From: an uncultured Bacteroidota bacterium
Lineage (GTDB): Bacteria; Bacteroidota; Bacteroidia; Bacteroidales; P3
Assembly: GCA_902777005.1 (NCBI GenBank)
Contig: CACYSB010000006.1
Span: forward strand, 62,001-126,000
Direction: 5' to 3'
Length of the DNA stretch: 64,000 nucleotides
The position numbers and the translations under genes were made by a program. The notes below the pieces were generated by a model. The model was not told the origin of the DNA and ran no database searches. It worked only from the letters and a program-made list of their open reading frames with translations. Shown here one piece after another: positions 25,402 through 33,180 of this stretch (position 1 is its first letter; each line of letters opens with the position of its first letter).

Positions 25402-25432
25402 GTGCCGCCGGCGGGAAGCTGGCGGCACTTTT
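25402..25432 (+). terminator. Terminator of the rightward cassette operon
   Basis: Eight-bp stem GTGCCGCC / GGCGGCAC (25402-25409 with 25421-25428) followed by TTTTATT, 7 bases after the DUF3127 stop. Confidence 0.8.
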
Positions 25433-25445
25433 ATTCTCCTGCTCG

Positions 25446-26099
25446 CTGCGCGGTTTTTCTCTAGAACACGAATAGCACGAATTACACGAATCTTTCTAAG
25501 GTATCGCTGCGGAGCGCGATGGATTGGATTTAAGCTCAATCAGAACTAAAAGAACTATCAGAAAGCTCTAACCGAAAAAGCCGAATATATCCGAATTATG
25601 TCTCAGAAACGGCGAATTAAACGAATTTACTCGAAGTTGGCGCAGGTCTTCTTATTCTCCTGCTGCGCGAAATCTATAAATCCAGTAAATTATTGCCGCT
25701 GCGCGGTTTTCTCTCTAACCGAAAAAGCCGAAAGAAACCGAATTTTTTTTAGGTATCGCTGCGGAGCGCGATGGATTGGATTTAAGCTCAATCAGAACTA
25801 AAAGAACAATCAGAAAGGGCTAACCGAAGAAGCCGAAGGAAACCGAATTTTCTAAGGTATCGCTGCGGAGCGCGATGGATTGGTCTTTTTCTCCCGCCTG
25901 CGGCGAAATCTATAAATCTGATAAATTACTGCCGCTGCGCGGTTTTCTCTCTAACCGAAAAGGCCGAATATATCCGAATGATGTCTCAGAAACGGCGAAT
26001 TACTCGAATTACTCGAAAGCTGACGCAGGTCTTTATCGAACATGAATAGTACGAATTACACGAATCTTTCTAAGGTATCGCTGCGGAGCGCGATGGGGT
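25446..26099. repeat. Right block of the CTAACCGAA / CTCAATCAGAAC repeat family
   Basis: Contains copies of the unit that starts AGGTATCGCTGCGGAGCGCG at 25499, 25751, 25855 and 26073, the last two truncated after the GC-rich hairpin, plus CTAACCGAA and ATTACTCGAATTACTCG iterations. It mirrors the left block at 18808-19295 and thus brackets the replication-like cassette. No gene is supported between 25396 and 26465; short open frames here are made of repeat. Confidence 0.85.
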
Positions 26100-26132
26100 T
26101 TTCTCTTTTTCTCGTGCTGCGCGAAAAATAAA

Positions 26133-26164
26133 TTTGGTAGAACCGATTTTTGTTCGTATCTTTG
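26133..26164 (+). promoter_or_regulatory. Consensus Bacteroidetes promoter upstream of the surface-protein cluster
   Basis: TTTG (26133-26136), 20 bases, then TATCTTTG (26157-26164), a full match to the -33/-7 pattern. Transcription would begin near 26170, giving a leader of about 295 nt before the first gene at 26466. Confidence 0.85.
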
Positions 26165-26169
26165 CACTC

Positions 26170-26460
26170 GAAAAGCGACGCGAGTTGTCGTGCGATGCGA
26201 AGAAAGCATTTGTATTGGTCCGCACCTTAAATTCGCCAAATTTTAACACAAGGACTACGATACTGATGTCTTTGGTTTCTTACGTATGTATTGGTCTTGT
26301 GTTACTACATATTGAAGCATAGGATAAGGATCAAAGTCAGTTTTACTTGTGAACGTCGTTTGGCGATGCCTTAGATGTGTAGAACAAACAACGCGAGTTC
26401 TATGCTTTCTTATTATGTAGTAACGCCTACCACTGAGAACTCAGATAGGCATAAAACGAA
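26170..26460 (+). other. Long structured untranslated leader
   Basis: An untranslated region with long-range pairing: GTTACTACATA (26301-26311) pairs perfectly with TATGTAGTAAC (26414-26424), and AAGCATAG (26316-26323) with CTATGCTT (26400-26407), on the same axis. An alternative pairing uses AACACAAG (near 26246) with CTTGTGTT (near 26296), which overlaps the first arm, so two conformations are possible. A further hairpin (GCCTA...TAGGC with inner CTGAG/CTCAG) lies at 26425-26450. Confidence 0.45.
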
Positions 26461-26465
26461 AAAAC

Positions 26466-27242
26466 ATGAAGAGAGTGCTTTTGTTATTATGCTGTGTATT
26501 TTCTCTGGGTGAAATGATTATGGCTCAAGATATTGTAACATTACGTAATGGCAATGTTTTCAAAGCCAAGGTGATTAGTATAGAGGGGGATAGAATCAAA
26601 TATAATGATTATGGTACTGAAAATGTCGAAGAGAAAGTTATGTTTAGTCGTGACGTTTATTCAATTCAGTTTGAGAACGGAATGACCCAAGTTTTTGAAC
26701 AGCAATCATCACAATCTCGATCGATAAACTCGGATGAAAAGAAGAAACAGACATCAGGGAAGATGAGTACATGGAAGAATGATTCGTTTTCTTCGATTTT
26801 CTTTGAATTTAATCTTGGCGCTCATTTTGGCGATGTGTTCGGAATAAGAGCCGTTGGTGAAATAGGAAAGTCTTTTGATGAGTATCCCATTTTTGCCATG
26901 CTGGGTATAGGTTATGGCTTTGCTTTTATGGGGGATTATTGTTCTAGAACCATACGTATTCCAGCCGAGATTGGATACTTTATTGGCGATAACAATAAAG
27001 GACATATGGATATTCGTGGAGGTATAGGATGGAATTTCTTAACGGGAATGGACTATAAAGGCAACGACATTGATTTGTCAGGATATGACCGCAGTTCATG
27101 GAATGGTTCAGTTCGTGTTAGTATTGGCTATCGCAAGGTTAATATTTTCGGACAATATGACTTCTCATTCCAGTCAAATGGGGGAGGAAATTGGTTTTTT
27201 GGTGTATATTCACAACTTATGATAGAGAACAGTGTCCATTAA
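26466..27242 (+). CDS. Secreted beta-rich protein, possible small outer-membrane barrel
   Basis: A 258-residue protein with a signal peptide (VLLLLCCVFSLGEMIMA, cleavage before Gln). Residues 22-80 are a short beta domain (IVTLRNGNVFKAKVISIEGD) of a kind often found in Bacteroidetes secreted proteins. The rest has alternating Gly/aromatic strands (LGAHFGDVFGIRAVGEIGKS, MLGIGYGFAFMGDYC, VSIGYRKVNIFGQYDFSFQS) as expected for an 8-strand outer-membrane barrel. The AT-rich codon use differs from the core genes. It is the first gene of the cluster. Confidence 0.6.
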   Translation: MKRVLLLLCCVFSLGEMIMAQDIVTLRNGNVFKAKVISIEGDRIKYNDYGTENVEEKVMFSRDVYSIQFENGMTQVFEQQSSQSRSINSDEKKKQTSGKMSTWKNDSFSSIFFEFNLGAHFGDVFGIRAVGEIGKSFDEYPIFAMLGIGYGFAFMGDYCSRTIRIPAEIGYFIGDNNKGHMDIRGGIGWNFLTGMDYKGNDIDLSGYDRSSWNGSVRVSIGYRKVNIFGQYDFSFQSNGGGNWFFGVYSQLMIENSVH

Positions 27243-27445
27243 AGCACGATGTTTGTAAAAACATAGTGTGGGTCTTGTAACGATAATGGCATAGAGAGGA
27301 AAAGGGCGATGCTCAGTCTTTCGGATTAAGCAGTAAATACAGTAAAGAGTGTGGTTATGTTTGTTTTGCATTACATTATCAAGGATTTTATACACAGAAA
27401 ATGGATAGACAACTAAGTTTGAAAAAAAATATTTAAAAAAATAAT

Positions 27446-28180
27446 ATGAAGAAAACTCGTATCTTATTGTTTTGTACAATGGCATTGATGCTATTGTTTG
27501 CTTCCTGCAGTGATGACTCAAGTGAATTTTTTCCCGCAGGCTTCCCAAATGAAAATAATGGAAGTGATTCCGGTGGTATTATCGGAGGAGGCTCTAGTGG
27601 CGGTAATAATGGAGGGGGCAGTACAAATGACCCCATAGCACAGAATGTGAGGAATCATGTTACGTCGTCAATTACATATAATAGTACCAGACTATATTAT
27701 GACGTTTCCATCACATCGACCTTGGAGGGTGTATATCCTAACAAGAATATAACATACGGCGTGGAGTATGGATATGGCAATACCTACTGCTACTACAAGA
27801 CAAAAAAGAAACAATACGGATCAATCAGATTCCTTGTTCCTGTGGGAAACGCTTATCCAGCGACTGGGAATGCCGGATTTGCTTTTTGGCAGTATGAAGG
27901 CTGGCAATTTTCGGTGTGGGATTGGGTGCAACAATACGGGAGTGGTACCTATCCGTCTTCAATTTTTACACTGCAAGAGCACTATAACTTCATGTTTTAT
28001 TTAGGAAGCATATACACTGTACTATACAGAAAGTATGAGCAAGGTGAGGTATGGGAGTCGGACAATGATCTTTATCAATCTGCGTGGAACGAAATCAAGG
28101 GGAAATATTACAATGTGAAAAACAGTTTATGCAGTCGCGCATTTGTGCTTGTTGATGGAGTAAAATATGTGATTGAATAA
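27446..28180 (+). CDS. Lipoprotein of unknown function with Gly/Ser-rich linker
   Basis: A 244-residue lipoprotein: ILLFCTMALMLLFASC lipobox, then an acidic segment and a Gly/Ser/Asn-rich linker (residues 38-58), then a globular domain rich in Tyr and Trp (GVEYGYGNTYCYYKTKKKQY, AFWQYEGWQFSVWDW). No family recognised. The 203 bp before it hold no gene, only a small hairpin (27249-27264) and AT-rich sequence. Confidence 0.6.
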   Translation: MKKTRILLFCTMALMLLFASCSDDSSEFFPAGFPNENNGSDSGGIIGGGSSGGNNGGGSTNDPIAQNVRNHVTSSITYNSTRLYYDVSITSTLEGVYPNKNITYGVEYGYGNTYCYYKTKKKQYGSIRFLVPVGNAYPATGNAGFAFWQYEGWQFSVWDWVQQYGSGTYPSSIFTLQEHYNFMFYLGSIYTVLYRKYEQGEVWESDNDLYQSAWNEIKGKYYNVKNSLCSRAFVLVDGVKYVIE

Positions 28181-28209
28181 AAACAACAATTAGTGAAAAC
28201 AAATAGTAT

Positions 28210-29721
28210 ATGAAAAAGAATGTAATCAATTGTTTGTTTGCATGTTTTTGTCTGGTGTCCTCAGTGAGTGTCGATGCACAGCCCAAATACCAAGTTTATG
28301 ATTTCTCCAAAACAGCACCATCTGGACAAACTCTGTATTACAAAAAAGTGTCTGGTACTACAGACGAGGTATACCTATGTACGCCTTACTCGCAATCTTC
28401 CTATGGCAGTTATACCAAGCCCTCGGGCAACGTTGTAGTCCCTGAGACAGTAATCTATGGAGGGCACACTTACAATGTAACTGGCATGTATTTAAATCCA
28501 TTTAAATCTTGCAGAAACTTAACAAGCGTCACCCTTCCTGAAGGAATGAACTATTTCAACGGCACTGCTTTGTTTAAAGGATGCACATCCTTGGAAACAA
28601 TCAATCTCCCAACTACAATGACTAATGGGCTTTCTTGGAGTAGTTGCTTTGATAGTTGTTGGTCCCTTGTAGAAGTGAACTATGCTGCTGGAAATAGTGT
28701 ATATAAGTCTGTTAATGGTGTAGTGTTTAGTTATGATGGGGAAAGACTTGTACTATATCCACCAGGAAAAAATCCAGGCAGTCCTAATTTCCTGTATAAT
28801 CTCGCAGGGAGTGCGGCCGGTGGATTAAAACGAATTGGAAGCCTTGCCCATAACCGCTATATTGAAGAGGTAAATATTCCTAATACGGTGACGATAATAG
28901 GCGCTTCCGCTTTTTATGATTGCCCTTTATTAAGACGAGTGGTTGTGGGTGACGGAGTTGAAAAGGTTTATAATAATGCTTTCGGTGCTTGCCCACAGAT
29001 AGAAGAGGTTTCTTTTGGATGCAGCGTGGATTCTATTGGACAGTTAATTTTCTACAGTATTGAACAGCCTCATGAAAACACAAGTTTAAGGACTATAATA
29101 ATGAAGCCAATAACACCGCCATCTTCCATTCTTCAACTTATTAATGGGGTTTCGTCGACTCCTGTTTTTGTACTCCCATGTAATAATATGAGTGTATATG
29201 AAAACGCACTAAGTTATTATATAAACAATGGGAAAATAACAGTCACTGGCGATTATTTGTATGAATATCAGATGTATACATCGAATAGCGGCTCAGTTTC
29301 TGTGACGCAGGAACCGTCATGTTGGAATGGATGTGTGCTAAAAGCAACAGCATATCCGTATAGTGGAAAACGCTTTGCGAAATGGTTTATCCAGTATCCT
29401 GACGGCACCTCTAGTTCGAGTAATACAAATCCCAACCTTTCAATGGAGATAACATCAAATATTCGTATTACCCCATTATTTGAAAATGCAGTTGCAATTG
29501 AAGAGGCAAAAGAATCGGATGTCAGTATTGTTGTCAATGATGGCTTAATCCATATCTTCGGGAGCAAAGAGAACACGGATTTAAGCGTTTATAGTATTGT
29601 TGGACAATTGGTTTATCGTGGAGAAATACATAATAATTGTGCAGTTAAAGTCCCATCAACAGGCGTCTATTGTGTGTCGGTTGGGAATGGAATGCCAGTA
29701 AAAGTGGTTGTGATAAAATAA
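28210..29721 (+). CDS. BspA-like leucine-rich-repeat protein, T9SS type A cargo
   Basis: A 503-residue secreted protein. After the signal peptide (residues 1-23, ending VDA-Q), residues about 70-330 contain BspA-type (LRR_5) repeats: SCRNLTSVTLPEGM, GCTSLETINLPTTM, YIEEVNIPNTVTIIGASAF, CPQIEEVSFG. Residues 345-425 resemble a divergent InlB-type repeat (GSVSVTQEPSCWNGCVLKAT). The last ~70 residues form a type A T9SS sorting domain (LIHIFGSKENTDLSVYSIVG ... VKVVVIK). It is likely to be displayed at the cell surface for adhesion or host contact. It sits in an AT-rich cluster of exported proteins. Confidence 0.85.
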   Translation: MKKNVINCLFACFCLVSSVSVDAQPKYQVYDFSKTAPSGQTLYYKKVSGTTDEVYLCTPYSQSSYGSYTKPSGNVVVPETVIYGGHTYNVTGMYLNPFKSCRNLTSVTLPEGMNYFNGTALFKGCTSLETINLPTTMTNGLSWSSCFDSCWSLVEVNYAAGNSVYKSVNGVVFSYDGERLVLYPPGKNPGSPNFLYNLAGSAAGGLKRIGSLAHNRYIEEVNIPNTVTIIGASAFYDCPLLRRVVVGDGVEKVYNNAFGACPQIEEVSFGCSVDSIGQLIFYSIEQPHENTSLRTIIMKPITPPSSILQLINGVSSTPVFVLPCNNMSVYENALSYYINNGKITVTGDYLYEYQMYTSNSGSVSVTQEPSCWNGCVLKATAYPYSGKRFAKWFIQYPDGTSSSSNTNPNLSMEITSNIRITPLFENAVAIEEAKESDVSIVVNDGLIHIFGSKENTDLSVYSIVGQLVYRGEIHNNCAVKVPSTGVYCVSVGNGMPVKVVVIK

Positions 29722-29731
29722 CAAATGAAAT

Positions 29732-30160
29732 ATGAAGAAGAACTGTTTACTTATGGTCGTAGTATTGGCAGCGGTGTCAATTCTATTTATCGGGTGCTCG
29801 AAAGATGAAGATGGTGAAAATAGTATGCTTGTCGGCACTTGGAAAAGCTGGTACAAAAACAACGTTGCAGACATCACGCATACATATACATTCAACAGCA
29901 ACGGTACATACACATGGAAGCAAAGTGGTTCACATAAGCCGTACTCATCCAGCCCGTGGGTTAATCTTAATGATGAAGAAAAAGGGACTTATGCCTATGA
30001 TTCGGCGAGCAAGACGATTTCTTTTTCAGGAACAGAGTATAACGGATCCACATATAGTCGGACATATATATGCTACGTACAGTCACTGACAAACACCACA
30101 TTGGTACTTGTACGCGATTATCAAGATGGTCCAGATTCAGAAACATTCACAAAGCAGTAA
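29732..30160 (+). CDS. Lipocalin-like lipoprotein
   Basis: A 142-residue lipoprotein with lipobox LFIGC and an acidic stretch (SKDEDGEN). MLVGTWKSWYKNN, then YTFNSNGTYTWKQ and a later KTISFSGTEYNGS give the pattern of the Bacteroidetes lipocalin-like domain (GTW ... FxxxGTyt). It is 10 bp behind the BspA-like gene and 12 bp before the next T9SS cargo gene, so the three are likely one transcript. Confidence 0.7.
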   Translation: MKKNCLLMVVVLAAVSILFIGCSKDEDGENSMLVGTWKSWYKNNVADITHTYTFNSNGTYTWKQSGSHKPYSSSPWVNLNDEEKGTYAYDSASKTISFSGTEYNGSTYSRTYICYVQSLTNTTLVLVRDYQDGPDSETFTKQ

Positions 30161-30172
30161 CCATTTAATAAT

Positions 30173-32371
30173 ATGAAAAAAATTATAGTTTTACTAATCT
30201 CAATAACGGCAACCTTGTTTGCCAATGCACAGTGGAGCGGATATGCTACACCTATAGTAAATGGTACCGGCACATGGGATAATCCATATTTGATAGAGAG
30301 TCCTGAGCATCTGGCATACGTGTCACAACAGGTGTATACCGGAGCGACTGACTATGCAGGGCAATATCTAAAGCTAACGTGCGATATCAGCCTCAGTAAT
30401 ATCAACTGGGAACCGATAGGAACATATGATTATCCGTTTAAAGGAAATTTTAATGGGGCCGGTCATACAATAGATAGTTTATTTTCAACCTTTACAGTTC
30501 CGGTTGGTAGTGATGGAACGGAATCTGGTGTTGGACGAATGTTTCATGGCTTATTCGGGAATGTGGAGGATGCGTTGATAGAGAATACAACTTTGTATGC
30601 CAATGTCGGTTATTGGTCTGATGGTCATGCAGGTCTGCCAAAAGCAATAAAGATTGGTGGTTTAGTTGGCTATGCTCTCAATTCAGTTATTAGAAATTGC
30701 TCCGTTGACGGAGTGGTGCAGAGTGATGTGGTGTCCCAGTCCCGAACGAAGATAATCCCATCAGGTACTGGGGGAGCAATAGGAATGGCTAAATTATGTT
30801 TTTTACAATTTATAACAAGCAAATGTACTGTTTATGGTGCAACTCGTGGTGTTGGAGGTGTTGTCGGTTACATGGATACATGCGATATGTTCGGATGCCG
30901 TAATGAGGGGAATATCATAGGACAGAGACCAACGAGTCAATACCAACTTAGTATGATGAAGCAAGATATTTTAATAGGAGGAATTGTTGGGAAATGCAGC
31001 CTTATGAGTTATATTGTTCAATGCTCAAATACTGGAGACGTATTAGCAACTGGTTTTATGAATTCTGCTCGAATTGCGGGGATAACCCCGGGAACAGGGG
31101 TCTATTTCCACACTATTGAATTTTGTTATAACACAGGTTCAATATATACAAATTACACCTCATCGAATATAGATAATAGCAAAGTGTCTTTGTGGGGTAT
31201 TGGTCCAGCACACTCTGATTCCATTATGAGCTGTTATAATGCGGGAAGCGTCACCTCTACGTCTTACACGAACAGATATGCCATTAAATCCAAACCGACA
31301 TCAGAGCCAACCTATATTACCGGAAATTGTTATTACCGTAGCGATTGTTTGGGGAATAGTACACACGACACGAACCAGTTTGGTATACCCAGAGATTCTC
31401 TAAATATGAAAACGGCTGCTTTTGTTGCAATGCTTAACAACGGCAGCAATGTGTTTGTGGAAGATATCTACAATGCGAACAACGGTTATCCCATCCTTGC
31501 CATACATCAGCCAGTTATAGAGTATACGCTGACGGTGAATGCAGGAGAGCACGGTACGGTCACAGGCAGCGGCACATACAACTTCGGAGACACCATCACT
31601 ATTCAGGCTTTCCCCGAAGAGCACTACCACTTCACACGGTGGAACGACGGCAACACGGAGAACCCTCGCCAATACCGCATAGAGGACAACATCACTTTGA
31701 CGGCATTCTTCGCTATCGACACCTATACGGTGAGTGTGGTATCGAGCGACCCCGTCCGCGGTATGGTTACGCAAAACGGCACGGAATTTGTTTACTTAAC
31801 ACCCTGTACCGTCGAGGCGACGGCCTACACTGGCTATACCTTTGCGGGCTGGAGCAACGGCGTGACGGCCAATCCATACACTTTTGCCGTACTGAGTGAT
31901 GTAGAATTGACTGCCTTGTTTGTGGAGGAGGGAGAAGAAGTGTACACTGTGACAGTAGAGAGTAACGATCTTACGATGGGTACTGTGAGCGGTGGAGGAC
32001 AAGCGTTGAGTGGCGGTACATTAACCATTAGGGCAATCCCCAACGAAGGTTACCGATTCAAGTGCTGGCAAGATGGCAATACAGAGAACCCACGGACGGT
32101 GACTGTGACTGGGAACATCACTTATACCGCATACTTTGAGGGCACGACACAGGGCATCGGGGATGTCGACGGTGCCGAGATAAAGATATACGCTGCCGGA
32201 GGCCGTATCATGGTGCAGGGAGCCGAAGGGATGGAGCTTAGAGTCTTTGACCTGACTAGCCGCGAGGTGGTGAAAGCCTCACAAAAGGGAGAGACACCTG
32301 TGCTGCCAATGGGTGTATATCTGGTAAAAGTAGGCACTCTTCCGGCAAGAAAAGTGGTGGTGATAAGGTAA
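30173..32371 (+). CDS. T9SS cargo with GLUG-type and InlB B-type repeats
   Basis: A 732-residue protein with a signal peptide (ends ANA-Q). Residues 35-390 form a GLUG/right-handed beta-helix-like region (GTWDNPYLIESPEHLAYVSQ, FKGNFNGAGHTIDSLFS, IGGLVGYALNSVIRNCSVDG). Residues about 445-655 contain three divergent InlB B-type repeats, each about 70 residues (YTLTVNAGEHGTVTGSGTYN; VSVVSSDPVRGMVTQNGTEF; VTVESNDLTMGTVSGGGQ). The last ~70 residues are a type A T9SS sorting domain ending ARKVVVIR. The codon use changes from AT-rich to GC-rich near base 31,500, at the border of the B-repeats, which suggests domain recombination. Confidence 0.82.
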   Translation: MKKIIVLLISITATLFANAQWSGYATPIVNGTGTWDNPYLIESPEHLAYVSQQVYTGATDYAGQYLKLTCDISLSNINWEPIGTYDYPFKGNFNGAGHTIDSLFSTFTVPVGSDGTESGVGRMFHGLFGNVEDALIENTTLYANVGYWSDGHAGLPKAIKIGGLVGYALNSVIRNCSVDGVVQSDVVSQSRTKIIPSGTGGAIGMAKLCFLQFITSKCTVYGATRGVGGVVGYMDTCDMFGCRNEGNIIGQRPTSQYQLSMMKQDILIGGIVGKCSLMSYIVQCSNTGDVLATGFMNSARIAGITPGTGVYFHTIEFCYNTGSIYTNYTSSNIDNSKVSLWGIGPAHSDSIMSCYNAGSVTSTSYTNRYAIKSKPTSEPTYITGNCYYRSDCLGNSTHDTNQFGIPRDSLNMKTAAFVAMLNNGSNVFVEDIYNANNGYPILAIHQPVIEYTLTVNAGEHGTVTGSGTYNFGDTITIQAFPEEHYHFTRWNDGNTENPRQYRIEDNITLTAFFAIDTYTVSVVSSDPVRGMVTQNGTEFVYLTPCTVEATAYTGYTFAGWSNGVTANPYTFAVLSDVELTALFVEEGEEVYTVTVESNDLTMGTVSGGGQALSGGTLTIRAIPNEGYRFKCWQDGNTENPRTVTVTGNITYTAYFEGTTQGIGDVDGAEIKIYAAGGRIMVQGAEGMELRVFDLTSREVVKASQKGETPVLPMGVYLVKVGTLPARKVVVIR

Positions 32372-32393
32372 AAATATCATTGCTGACCTAAGA

Positions 32394-32771
32394 TAAAGGT
32401 TTTTCATAAACCCTAATTTTTAATGTGAGCGGGGCGGCCACGAGTTGGCTGCCCCCGATTTTTTGTACGTTTTTGGATGGGATTTCCCCGCCGACAGAAT
32501 CGGCGGGCACAGTGGGTGGTACGGTTTTTCCGACGGGGACGTGGACAGGGGGCTGGTAGGTGTCCCACAACAATTAGCGACATTTCTCGTTTATAATACA
32601 AATAGCGTTCTGCTTCGAAAGACAGGAATCTCGACAATCCCAGAAAATACCACACGAACGCGGGACGCTTTTTAAGCTAAAGGTTTTTCATAAACCCTAT
32701 TTTTTAATGTGAGTGGGGCGGCCTCGGGTAGGCTACCCCTTTTTGCCGGGGAAACCGGCGGGCACAGTGGG
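32394..32771 (+). repeat. Duplicated terminator-like module, 284 bp apart
   Basis: A segment beginning TAAAGGTTTTTCATAAACCC with a GGGGCGGCC hairpin and a CGGCGGGCACAGTGGG part occurs at 32394-32517 and again at 32678-32771. The first copy has an extra perfect hairpin CCCGCCGA/TCGGCGGG (32487-32494 with 32500-32507). No gene lies between the two copies. Confidence 0.75.
32431..32465 (+). terminator. Terminator after the GLUG/B-repeat gene
   Basis: Ten-bp stem with one G-U pair (32431-32440 with 32446-32455) followed by CGATTTTTTG. Confidence 0.75.
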
Positions 32772-32779
32772 AGGGGAGG

Positions 32780-32898
32780 TAAAGGTTACGGGTTACAGGT
32801 TACGGGTTACAGGTTAAAGAGGGGGCGCAGGACGAAGCCGTTGCAAAGGGTAACGGGTAATTGGTAATTGGTGACCGGTAACCGGTAACCGGTAAATT
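32780..32898. repeat. GGTTACGGGTTACAG and GGTAACCGGTAACC tracts
   Basis: Iterated GGTTACGGGTTACAG (32780-32815) followed by GGTAATTGGTAATTGGTGAC and GGTAACCGGTAACCGGTAAA (32852-32898). The last part matches 20981-21010 of the origin-like region almost base for base. With the neighbouring repeats it accounts for most of the 809-bp gene-free stretch 32372-33180. Confidence 0.65.
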
Positions 32899-33080
32899 TG
32901 AATCAACTTATGAGTTCGTAACGGCAAAAATGAGGCATGCGCAGCTACAAATCGCAGAATGTTGCGTATCACCCCCCCTTTTTTGAAACAGATAGGATAC
33001 CGATGAGCGGAGAGGAACGGAGTGTCAGATGGCGTTTGTTCTGCGCCTGTTTGGCGCATACACGATGTTAAGCGGAGCTC

Positions 33081-33112
33081 TGCATAGCGCCACTGGCGCT
33101 ATAGTGGAGCGG
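33081..33112 (-). repeat. Palindromic 32-bp repeat, copy 2
   Basis: Opposite-orientation copy of 18572-18603; the perfect palindromic centre is TAGCGCCACTGGCGCTA. Confidence 0.7.
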
Positions 33113-33150
33113 AATTTGACAAAAAAATACCGGCATATTGTTTTTTTTCG

Positions 33151-33158
33151 TAATTTTG
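33151..33158 (+). promoter_or_regulatory. -7 element of the carboxypeptidase-regulatory-like gene
   Basis: TAATTTTG fits TAnnTTTG and is 22 bases before the start codon at 33181. Confidence 0.6.
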
Positions 33159-33180
33159 CACCGTTAAACACTATCCGGCG

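Noticed and set aside
26134..26322. Small ORF of 62 codons before the surface-protein cluster
   Set aside because: It begins inside a full-consensus promoter and runs through the structured leader.
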